Assembly: GCA_900540185.1 (NCBI GenBank)
Contig: UQFH01000007.1
Coordinates: 1 to 64,000 of the forward strand
Direction of reading: 5' to 3'
DNA length: 64,000 nucleotides
Source of the DNA: an uncultured Eubacteriales bacterium
Lineage (GTDB): Bacteria > Bacillota > Clostridia > Tissierellales > Peptoniphilaceae
Position numbers and translations under genes: made by a program. How positions within the stretch are numbered: position 1 is the stretch's first letter; each line of letters starts with the position of its first letter. The notes beneath the pieces are model-generated. The model saw nothing but the letters and a program-made list of their open reading frames with translations. It was not told where the DNA came from and did not search any database. Shown piece after piece: positions 7,991-15,367 of this stretch.

Positions 7991-8431
7991 TTATTTCTTT
8001 TTTCTGTCTCTGAGCGGTTTGTTGTTCAGTTTCGGGTCCAAATCCTGCTCTATTTTTCCGGAGATTAGTTTCGTCGTGTTCCAAATTGTCAGAAGCACAA
8101 CTATCACCGTCACAAAGTCATAAATATATGACAAATCTAAATGTTTATAAACAAAAATCGATAACACAATTCCCACAATTGCCGAGATAAACGCCGTTAT
8201 AGTTCCGGCATTTATAACTCTCACTCTCGTGAGCGGATTTTGAAGCGGCACTGTTTTAAAAGCGATGCCGTCGCCGTTTGTCTTTTTGAAAATCAGCCCG
8301 CCTGCAAGTATCGCCGCATATGTTAAAAGTACGAGTCCGCGTCCCTTTTCATTGTCGGTCTCGCCGAACGGAACGAATATAACCATTATAAAATAAACAA
8401 CTACAAGAGCTATAAGTAATTTTTTTGCCAT
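7991..8431 (-). CDS. Hypothetical membrane protein
   Basis: A 146-residue protein with four probable membrane segments (about residues 4-22, 34-48, 75-93 and 102-122) and a strongly basic C-terminal tail ending DRKKK. It lies 10 bases after msrAB in the same direction, so co-transcription is likely. The ribosome site is weak. No family is recognised; it could be a partner of the methionine sulfoxide reductase or merely linked to it. Confidence 0.7.
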   Translation of the reverse strand: MAKKLLIALVVVYFIMVIFVPFGETDNEKGRGLVLLTYAAILAGGLIFKKTNGDGIAFKTVPLQNPLTRVRVINAGTITAFISAIVGIVLSIFVYKHLDLSYIYDFVTVIVVLLTIWNTTKLISGKIEQDLDPKLNNKPLRDRKKK

Positions 8432-8441
8432 AATAATCGAG

Positions 8442-9389
8442 TTACTCCACGAGTGGAATATAATCCTCGTAACCCTCCTCTTTCATTTTTTCCAAAGGTA
8501 TAAATCTGAGTGCAACGCCGTTTATACAATATCTCAAACCGCCTTCTTCAATCGGTCCGTCGTTAAAAACGTGACCCAGATGATTGTCGCCGCCGCTGCT
8601 TCTGACTTCAGTTCTTCTCATTCCGTGCGAATTGTCCCTGTTGTAATTGACATTTTTCGAAAGTATAGGCTTTGAAAAACTCGGCCAACCGCAACCTGAA
8701 TCAAATTTTTCACTTGATGAGAAAAGAGGTTCTCCCGTGAGCTTGTCGACATAAATTCCTTGTCTGTGCTCATCGTTTAATTCGCTTGTGTTCGGATGCT
8801 CAGTTCCGTTTTTGCGCATAACTCTGTAGGATATTTCATCGATACTTTCTTTTATCTCCTCTTCGGACGGATTTTTGTAATCCGTTTCGTCCAAAGGAGT
8901 GTAAGCAATTTCAAGATCTATATGACAATATCCTCCCGGATTTTTCGTAAGATAATCCTGGTGATATTCCTCCGCCTTTATAAAATTCTTCAAAGGAATA
9001 ACCTCGACTGCGATTTCCCCATGAATTTTTTCTTCGTATACAAAAATCTTTTTAATAATTTTTAAATCATTATCCGTAGTGTAATAAATTCCAGTTCTAT
9101 ACTGCCTTCCAATGTCGTTTCCCTGTCTGTTCAAGCTCTTCGGGTCTATAATTCTAAAATAATGTAATAAAATTTCTTCGAGCGACAAAATTGAAAAATC
9201 GTATAATATCTTTATCGTTTCCGCATGATCGGTCTCTTTCACTCGTCTATAACTCGTGTCTATTGAATTTCCATTTGCATATCCGACAGTAGTTTTAATG
9301 ACACCCGGAATTCTCTTAAAATAGCCTTCCATGCCCCAAAAGCAACCACCGGCAAGATATATTGTCCTATAATTATTTATGCCTGACAC
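8442..9389 (-). CDS. msrAB: Fused peptide methionine sulfoxide reductase MsrA-MsrB
   Basis: A bifunctional repair enzyme reducing both S and R epimers of oxidised methionine. The N-terminal MsrA half has the catalytic motif GGCFWG near the start and EYHQDYL further on. The C-terminal MsrB half has GCGWPSFSKP and the catalytic Cys in LRYCINGVALRF. The GTG at 9389 is chosen as start because GAGGTG lies six bases ahead and it places GGCFWG near residue 14, as is usual; an upstream ATG at 9425 has no ribosome site. It heads an operon with two small genes. Confidence 0.92.
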   Translation of the reverse strand: MSGINNYRTIYLAGGCFWGMEGYFKRIPGVIKTTVGYANGNSIDTSYRRVKETDHAETIKILYDFSILSLEEILLHYFRIIDPKSLNRQGNDIGRQYRTGIYYTTDNDLKIIKKIFVYEEKIHGEIAVEVIPLKNFIKAEEYHQDYLTKNPGGYCHIDLEIAYTPLDETDYKNPSEEEIKESIDEISYRVMRKNGTEHPNTSELNDEHRQGIYVDKLTGEPLFSSSEKFDSGCGWPSFSKPILSKNVNYNRDNSHGMRRTEVRSSGGDNHLGHVFNDGPIEEGGLRYCINGVALRFIPLEKMKEEGYEDYIPLVE

Positions 9390-9425
9390 ATATATCACCT
9401 CTCTTAATAAGTTATACCCATCCAT

Positions 9426-10025
9426 ATTTCATTTAAACGAAAAGCGTGTTTTTGTGCGTTTTTATTGATTTAAAAATCAATTTTTGAATTCGTTTTTTTA
9501 AACTTTCAATCGATTTCTGATTCGATTTTCAAATTTTCAATTTATCTATAAAATGATTTTTTAATTTTCAATCGATTTAAAAATCGTTTTCTCAAATTCG
9601 TTTTTTAAAATTTTCAAACAATCTATAAAACGTTTTTTTAAAATATGTATTAAAAAAAGCCACCTTCTCGCATAGGTGGCTTTTTTTAGTAGGAGTTAGG
9701 CCCATCTAGCTTGAGCCTAATATCATGAAAAAAATTTAGTGTCCGGGGTTTCCCCCGTAAACAAAATAATAGGAGTACATTTATTATTATACCCCGTGAA
9801 TCGTGTTTTGTGATTACAAATACATTACACTTGCAAAACAATTATTTTAATAAATTAATGCATGAAAAAAGTCGCCCTCTCGCATAGGCGACTTAATTCA
9901 ATAGGAGTTAGGTTCATCTAGCTTGAACCTAATATCATGAAAAAATTTAGTGTGGGGGTAAATCCCCCATAAACAAAACAATAGGAGTACATTTATTATT
10001 ATACCCTGCGAATCGTATATTGTGA
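9426..10025. repeat. AT-rich repeats followed by two tandem family A elements
   Basis: There is no gene. Bases 9430-9645 are very AT-rich and carry degenerate repeats of short palindromes (TCAATCGATTT..AAATCG, TCTATAAAA). Bases 9650-9845 and 9862-10047 are two long family A elements in tandem, alike over almost all their length. Each has a terminator-like hairpin (arms GCCACC/GGTGGC or GTCGCC/GGCGAC), a TAGGAGT box, a hairpin, TATCATGAAAAAA, a GC hairpin and an AATAGGAGTACA box (9768-9779 and 9980-9991). The end of the second copy runs into the chromate transporter gene. Confidence 0.7.
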
Positions 10026-10628
10026 TTACAAATACATTACACTTGCACTATTTTTTATTTTTTTATTTTCATCCTCTTTTTCTGGCTCATATTTTTTAAA
10101 GAAAAATCCAATCGTACCGACTGCAATAAGCGTTATAATCGGGTGAATTTCAAAGATTACAGTCATAACAACCGTGAGAGCCATAAGCGAAATTGTTATA
10201 AAATTCTTTTTTATATTTTTTAAAAGATCTATAAAACTCATCAAAATCAAAGCAAGAACCGCAGGCTTTGTGCCTTCCATAAATTTTAAAACATAGACAT
10301 TTTCCTTGTATTTATTAAAAAGCGTAGAGAGAAAAAGTATTGATAGAAAACTCGGAAGCACAACTCCGACAAATGCTACAACTGCACCGATATTTCCCGC
10401 AATCTGTCCCGCCTGTGCGATTGAAAGATTTACCGCAAGCGCACCCGGAGCGGTTTGCGCGACGACAAGGCTGTCCATAAATTCCTCTTCGGTTGCGAGC
10501 TTTCTTCCGACAAGTTCGCGCTTCATGACGAGTATCATTCCATATCCGCCGCCGAAACTTATAATTCCGATTTTAAAAAACACGAGAAAAAGCTTTACCA
10601 ATTTTTTGAAATCATAATTTTTCTTCAT
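10026..10628 (-). CDS. Chromate transporter, half-size subunit
   Basis: A 200-residue CHR-family protein with five to six hydrophobic segments. The family hallmark near the N-terminus is seen here as ISFGGGYGMI, and a second conserved stretch as AQTAPGALAVN. Short-chain CHR proteins occur as adjacent pairs that together match one full-length ChrA; this gene overlaps its partner by four bases (ATGA). Chromate efflux is the named role, but in anaerobes the real substrate is often unknown. The last seven codons lie inside the family A element repeated at 9809-9836, so the C-terminus may have been replaced by the element. Confidence 0.85.
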   Translation of the reverse strand: MKKNYDFKKLVKLFLVFFKIGIISFGGGYGMILVMKRELVGRKLATEEEFMDSLVVAQTAPGALAVNLSIAQAGQIAGNIGAVVAFVGVVLPSFLSILFLSTLFNKYKENVYVLKFMEGTKPAVLALILMSFIDLLKNIKKNFITISLMALTVVMTVIFEIHPIITLIAVGTIGFFFKKYEPEKEDENKKIKNSASVMYL

Positions 10629-11134
10629 AATAAAATATTAGCTCCTCCCATCAAAAATATAACCAATATCGGATGCACTTTATCGGTCATCAAAAGAAGC
10701 ATTGAGACCACGAAAAAAGCAATATTTTTTAAATCTAGTGCTGATTCTTTTCCCAAAAGAAAAACTGCAGCAAGCACAAAACCCAAAACCGCAGGTTTAA
10801 GTCCGTCAAAAATTCTAACTTTTATCGGATGGTCCTTGTATTTCGAAAGCGTTTTCATAAATATCAAAAGTATCAAAAGGCTCGGAAGTGAAACTGCGAT
10901 TGTTGAAACGAGTGCTCCCAAAAATCCGCCGTTGTCCTTTCCGATAAATGTCGCCGCGTTTATTGCAAAGCTGCCCGGAGTCATTTGCGAAATCGTCATA
11001 ATTTCAAGAAATCTGTCGTTTGTAATTATGCCCGTCTTTATAAACTCTTTTTGAAAAAGAGGAAGCATCGCATAGCCTCCGCCGAAGCTGAAAAGTCCAA
11101 TCATAAAAAACTTTTTAAATAATAACCATAGCAT
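10625..11134 (-). CDS. Chromate transporter, half-size subunit
   Basis: A 169-residue short CHR-family protein, first gene of the pair. FSFGGGYAMLPL near residue 20 and SQMTPGSFAIN match the conserved family positions. About five membrane segments are visible. AGCGGTGATT precedes the ATG. It is divergent from dnaA across the putative origin. It probably forms a heterodimer with the protein encoded at 10026-10628. Confidence 0.87.
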   Translation of the reverse strand: MLWLLFKKFFMIGLFSFGGGYAMLPLFQKEFIKTGIITNDRFLEIMTISQMTPGSFAINAATFIGKDNGGFLGALVSTIAVSLPSLLILLIFMKTLSKYKDHPIKVRIFDGLKPAVLGFVLAAVFLLGKESALDLKNIAFFVVSMLLLMTDKVHPILVIFLMGGANILL

Positions 11135-11524
11135 ATAATCACCGCTTTTATTATAGTTAAATAAAAATTTTGTGTCAAATAAGAGCCTGTGGAAATGCGA
11201 ATTTAAATTTCAAATTTTTTCACCAAAATATGATTTTTTGCTTGTAAAAATATACCGAATATGTTATAATCATTGTGGAATATGTTGAAGATTTATATGA
11301 TTTTCGGTGGTTATCAACAAGCTTTTTGTGGAAAACTGTGGATAACTTCCCGATTTTTTGTAAAATCATTATAAATATTTAAATTTCAACTATAGTACGC
11401 ATTTTCAATCAAAAAATATATACGTGATTTACAGATTTTTAACGTGTATTTAAAACTTTAGTGAGATGGGATGTGGATAACTTTTAACACATGTTGAAAA
11501 GTTTTCCACAGGTGTGGATAAGAT
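11135..11524. other. oriC: Putative chromosomal replication origin (oriC, upstream part)
   Basis: A gene-free, AT-rich gap between divergent genes just before dnaA. DnaA-box matches: TTATCAACA at 11311-11319, TGTGGATAA at 11337-11345, 11472-11480 and 11513-11521, and TTTTCCACA at 11502-11510. Three of these are perfect copies of TTATCCACA on one strand or the other. The clustering right before dnaA is the standard Firmicutes arrangement. The 12854-13034 dnaA-dnaN gap could hold a second part but shows no clear boxes. Confidence 0.85.
11243..11270 (+). promoter_or_regulatory. Possible dnaA promoter
   Basis: TTGTAA (11243-11248) and TATAAT (11265-11270) have 16-base spacing. The DnaA boxes lie between it and the dnaA start, which would allow autoregulation by DnaA. 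The start site is not proven. Confidence 0.45.
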
Positions 11525-12853
11525 ATGAAAGCAAGTCAAATTTGGTATTTAGTTTTAAAGGAAATAGAGAAGAATTATTATTTGAGTAACACCAGCTATT
11601 TAAGTTTCATTCAGGTGCTTACTCCTATTTGTGTTAAGGATAATTTTTTGGTCATAATGGGTCCGAATCTTTTTACAATAAATATTGTCAATAGAAAGTA
11701 CGCGGACTTTATCGATTCATGTGTCAAGGCTGTCAATCCGGAATTGTCATTTTTACTTATTTCACCGGAAGAAGCTGAAAACTACGAAGCTGAAGAATAT
11801 GAAAGAAGGCTTCCCGAAGAGAATCTTGAAAGACCACAATTAAATCCGAAATTCACATTTGAAAATTTCGTCGTTGGTAAATCGAATTCCTATGCGCACG
11901 CGACTGCGTTTGCGATTTCGCAAAATCCGGGCAGAGCTTTCAACCCGTTTTTTATTTACGGCAAAAGCGGCCTTGGCAAAACGCACTTGATCCAGGCGAT
12001 TGCGCATGAGATTTTAAAAAATAATCCGAACTACAAACTTTGGTATGTTTCGGCAGAGCAATTTACAAATGAACTCGTCCATTCCATTAAGTCCGGAAAA
12101 AATGAAGTTTTCAGACAAAGATACAGAAATCTGGACTGTCTTATGATTGACGACATTCAATTTCTCGAGGACAAAGAAGGCATCCAAGGTGAATTTTTCC
12201 ACACATTCAATCAGCTTTTCAGTAACGGCTCCCAAATCGTCATCGCATCTGACAGACTTCCAAGGGAAATAAAATCCCTTTCGGACAGACTCACGACTAG
12301 ATTTGAATCCGGAGTTGTGGTTGACGTTGTGATGCCTGATTTGGAAACGAGAGTTGCGATTCTTCAAAGTTTGAACGAGCTCGAAAAGTATGAAATTCCT
12401 GATCATATAATCGGACTTTTGGCATCAAACGTGGACACTTCAATAAGAGAACTCGAGGGTTCTTTGAGACGTGTAAACGCATATGCGGTTTTGGGAAATG
12501 AGAAGCCGAGCGAAGAGATTGTAAACAGAGTTTTGGAGCAGATGAAACTCGAAAAAGTTAAAAACGCTCCGATTGAGCCTATAACAATAATCGAAAGAGT
12601 GGCGAAGGAGTTCGACGTGAAACCGGAGGACATAAGGGGCAGAAGAAAGACAAACGATATCACGCTTGCCCGACATGTTTCGATGTATATCACGCGCGAA
12701 CTCACAAATCTAAGCTATCCGGGAATCGGATATGAGTTCGGGCGTGACCACTCATCTGTAATTTACGCCTGTGATAAAATAAAAGAACTGACAACGAAGG
12801 ACAAGGCGTTAAAACGACGTATTGACAAGCTTATAAAAGAAATCAAAAATTAA
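11525..12853 (+). CDS. dnaA: Chromosomal replication initiator DnaA
   Basis: The 442-residue initiator protein. Domain I (about 1-85) is followed by a short linker. The AAA+ domain has Walker A GKSGLGKTH and Walker B CLMIDDIQFLE, with sensor residues around SDRLTTRFESG. The C-terminal DNA-binding domain carries the DnaA signature (LARHVSMYITRELTNLSYPG, then FGRDHSSVIYA). The length is normal. The ATG lies four bases after the last DnaA box, with no strong Shine-Dalgarno, as in several dnaA genes. Confidence 0.98.
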   Translation: MKASQIWYLVLKEIEKNYYLSNTSYLSFIQVLTPICVKDNFLVIMGPNLFTINIVNRKYADFIDSCVKAVNPELSFLLISPEEAENYEAEEYERRLPEENLERPQLNPKFTFENFVVGKSNSYAHATAFAISQNPGRAFNPFFIYGKSGLGKTHLIQAIAHEILKNNPNYKLWYVSAEQFTNELVHSIKSGKNEVFRQRYRNLDCLMIDDIQFLEDKEGIQGEFFHTFNQLFSNGSQIVIASDRLPREIKSLSDRLTTRFESGVVVDVVMPDLETRVAILQSLNELEKYEIPDHIIGLLASNVDTSIRELEGSLRRVNAYAVLGNEKPSEEIVNRVLEQMKLEKVKNAPIEPITIIERVAKEFDVKPEDIRGRRKTNDITLARHVSMYITRELTNLSYPGIGYEFGRDHSSVIYACDKIKELTTKDKALKRRIDKLIKEIKN

Positions 12854-12984
12854 TTATAAACATGTTTTTTTTATTTTTTGCAAGTTATAAACATGCACTT
12901 TGTCCGTTTTATGTGGTTTGAGGCTGTTTTGCACACTATTAACAGCCCCTACTACTAATACTATTTTGTATATATATTAATAAG

Positions 12985-13002
12985 CCCCGAAAAGCTTCGG
13001 GG
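12985..13002 (+). promoter_or_regulatory. GC hairpin in the dnaA-dnaN gap
   Basis: CCCCGAA and TTCGGGG form a perfect seven-base stem with loop AAGC, 33 bases ahead of the dnaN start. Only weak T-richness follows, so it may be an attenuator, a partial terminator or an mRNA stabiliser. Confidence 0.5.
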
Positions 13003-13034
13003 AATTCTTAAATTTTTAAATCGAGGTGACAATT

Positions 13035-14123
13035 ATGAAATTTAAGGTAAAAACAAGCGATTTGGTTGAATCTATAAGAATTGCAACCAGAGGTGTTTCA
13101 AAAGCCGCCGGCTCAAATGTTTTGGAGGGTATTTTATTTGAGGCGAAAGATAAGGTTTTGACACTTTACGCAACGGATTTGAGAATTTCCATAAGAACCG
13201 TGCTTCCATGCGAGGTATATGAGGATGGAATTTTCGTTTTGAATTCGAATTTAATTTCCGAAATCGCACGAAAGATGCAAGGCGAATACTGCGACGTCAC
13301 AATTGACGAAAATATTTGCGAAGTTAAAAGCGGCAGAAGCGTTTTGAAATTTGCGGCTCTCGAGTCGAAGGATTTCCCGCCGTTCCCGACTCTTGCAGAA
13401 GAGGGCTCTTTAAAAGTCAAGGGAGAAGATTTTGTAGAACTTATTCAAAAGTCAAAAGTTTCAGTGTCTCTTGACGAAAATAGATTGATTTATACGGGAA
13501 TAAAATTTGAGTCGAAGGACGGATTTTTGACTGCGACCGCTCTCGACGGCTACAGAATAAGTCTTACAAGAAAAAAGACGGACGACAACACCGATATTCA
13601 CTTTATCGTTCCGTCGTCAACATTGTACGACGTTGAAAAGCTCATAACCGACGGCGATGATGTTCTCATAAGAACGAGTGAAAGCCACGCGATGATAACT
13701 TTCGGAAGAACCGACATTTACACAAGGCTTTTTGAAGGCGAATTTTTCGATTTCAAACCGCTCATTTTAACCGAAGGAAAGACCGAAGTCACAATCGACA
13801 GAAAGGCATTTTCGGACGCTTTGGACAGAGCGATGATCATCGCAAGGGGAAATATAAATATGGTTAGGCTCACAATCACCGACGGCAATATGAATCTCAT
13901 GAGCAAGGGCTCAATCGGTGAAACAAACGACGATATAGAAATCGAAAAGACGGGAGACGATCTTTTGATTGCGTTTAATCCAAGATATCTTCGTGACGGA
14001 ATCAATATTTTCGAAGACGACAAAATCAAATTGCTGTTTACGGAAAGCACGAATGCGGCGACGATTTATGGAGTGAAAGACGTTGTCTTTACTTATATAG
14101 TGCTTCCGGTGAGGTTGCAATAA
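13035..14123 (+). CDS. dnaN: DNA polymerase III beta subunit (sliding clamp)
   Basis: A clamp protein of about 362 residues. Visible family features are the N-terminal MKFKVKTSDLVESI, SKAAGSNVLEGI near residue 30 (usual form xxLxGIxxE), and the C-terminal YIVLPVRL ending typical of DnaN. It encircles DNA and tethers polymerase III. I place the start at the ATG (13035) because GAGGTG lies six bases ahead; a GTG at 13026 is part of that ribosome site. The stop overlaps the next start as TAATG. Confidence 0.97.
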   Translation: MKFKVKTSDLVESIRIATRGVSKAAGSNVLEGILFEAKDKVLTLYATDLRISIRTVLPCEVYEDGIFVLNSNLISEIARKMQGEYCDVTIDENICEVKSGRSVLKFAALESKDFPPFPTLAEEGSLKVKGEDFVELIQKSKVSVSLDENRLIYTGIKFESKDGFLTATALDGYRISLTRKKTDDNTDIHFIVPSSTLYDVEKLITDGDDVLIRTSESHAMITFGRTDIYTRLFEGEFFDFKPLILTEGKTEVTIDRKAFSDALDRAMIIARGNINMVRLTITDGNMNLMSKGSIGETNDDIEIEKTGDDLLIAFNPRYLRDGINIFEDDKIKLLFTESTNAATIYGVKDVVFTYIVLPVRLQ

Positions 14124-14335
14124 TGGATATAAAAGTAAAAGAAAACACGGAGCTTAAGAATCTTTTGAAGCTGGCAAATCTCGTTTCATCGGGCGGTGAG
14201 GCGAAATATGCCATTTTGGAAGGAGAGGTCACTTTAAACGGCGAAGTGACAAATGTTATAAGAAAGAAACTTAAAAACGGCGACATTGTCGAGTTTAACG
14301 GAGAGATTCTTAAAGTTGTAACAGATGGAAATTAA
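14123..14335 (+). CDS. yaaA: S4-domain RNA-binding protein YaaA/RlbA-like
   Basis: A 70-residue protein with an S4-type fold: LLKLANLVSSGGEAKYAILE followed by GEVTLNGEV and RKKLKNGDIVEF. It occupies the conserved place between dnaN and recF found across Firmicutes. The family probably binds rRNA in ribosome assembly. Its start overlaps the dnaN stop by one base, and its end overlaps recF by 11 bases, so it is translationally coupled on both sides. Confidence 0.93.
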   Translation: MDIKVKENTELKNLLKLANLVSSGGEAKYAILEGEVTLNGEVTNVIRKKLKNGDIVEFNGEILKVVTDGN

Positions 14336-15362
14336 AGAGCTTGTGTTATATAATTTCAGGAATTTTCACTATGAAAAGGCAAAACTTTCGGGCGGACTCA
14401 ATTTGATTCTTGGAAAAAACGGAGCCGGAAAGACGAATTTTCTCGAGGCTCTCAGTTTTATTTATTCAGGTAAGGGTTTTGGCGATCCCGCAAGCGAGGT
14501 GCTTATGCACAGCGCTGAAAAAGGCGGAGTCATGGCGGAGTTTCAAGAGGGTATACGGGATTTAAGAAAAGTTTTATATGTCGAAGAATCCGGGTTTAAA
14601 AGGGAGATGAACAACAAGCCGGTTGGCAGAATTTCAACTTTCAGAACCCACAACATAGTTCAATTTCTCCCGTATGATACGCTTTTAATTGACGGCAGTC
14701 CGGAAATCAGAAGAAGATTTTTTGATGAAATTATTTCAACGGTAAGTGCGGAGTACGAGAAAAACTTGCGCGATTATTATAAAGTTTTGAAATTTCGAAA
14801 TAATTATCTCAAAACTTATTCAAACCCGTTTAAATTTTTGGATGCGCAGGATGAAATTTTCGTGGATTTAAACAAAAAAATTGACGAGACGAGAAAGAAA
14901 TACATCGAACTCATTTTAAAACGTGCAAAAGTTCATCTCTATGAAATTGAAAATTCGTGGGATTTGAATTTGAATGTGGAAAATTCTTGGGATATAAATG
15001 AGCCGATGAAATTTAGAGAGAGTGTAAAAAATGAAGATTTGAGACGCCATGTCACCACTTGGGGCGTTTCAAAGGACGACATCTTGATAGATTTCAACGG
15101 AAAATATGCAAAATATACGGCGAGTCGCGGACAAAAAAGAGCGGTTGTGATTGCTCTGAAGCTCGCGAGTTTAGATTTATACAACAAGCTTTCAAAAAAG
15201 GAGACGATTCTTCTTTTGGACGATTTGTTGTATGAGTTTGATTTTAAAAGGGATAAAAGCGTGGCTGAAAAAATAAGAGATTATCGCGCTTTTGTGACTT
15301 CAACAAAGGAAGTCGAATCGGATAATGTTATTTTAATAGAAAAAGGAAAGGTAATTGGTTAA
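14325..15362 (+). CDS. recF: DNA replication and repair protein RecF
   Basis: A 345-residue SMC-like ATPase that loads RecA at gaps. It shows the RecF N-terminal LVLYNFRNF, Walker A GKNGAGKTN, the ABC-type signature region SRGQKRAVVIALKLA and Walker B ETILLLDDLLYEFD (family form LLLDDVxSELD). The length is slightly under the usual 360-370. The start lies within the previous gene, as usual at this locus. Confidence 0.95.
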   Translation: MEIKELVLYNFRNFHYEKAKLSGGLNLILGKNGAGKTNFLEALSFIYSGKGFGDPASEVLMHSAEKGGVMAEFQEGIRDLRKVLYVEESGFKREMNNKPVGRISTFRTHNIVQFLPYDTLLIDGSPEIRRRFFDEIISTVSAEYEKNLRDYYKVLKFRNNYLKTYSNPFKFLDAQDEIFVDLNKKIDETRKKYIELILKRAKVHLYEIENSWDLNLNVENSWDINEPMKFRESVKNEDLRRHVTTWGVSKDDILIDFNGKYAKYTASRGQKRAVVIALKLASLDLYNKLSKKETILLLDDLLYEFDFKRDKSVAEKIRDYRAFVTSTKEVESDNVILIEKGKVIG

Positions 15363-15367
15363 AATTT

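Noticed and set aside
10455..11054. Long plus-strand reading frame (199 codons) opposite the chromate transporter genes
   Set aside because: It lies wholly antisense to two convincing CHR-family genes, has no ribosome site, and its composition reflects the codon pattern of the opposite strand.
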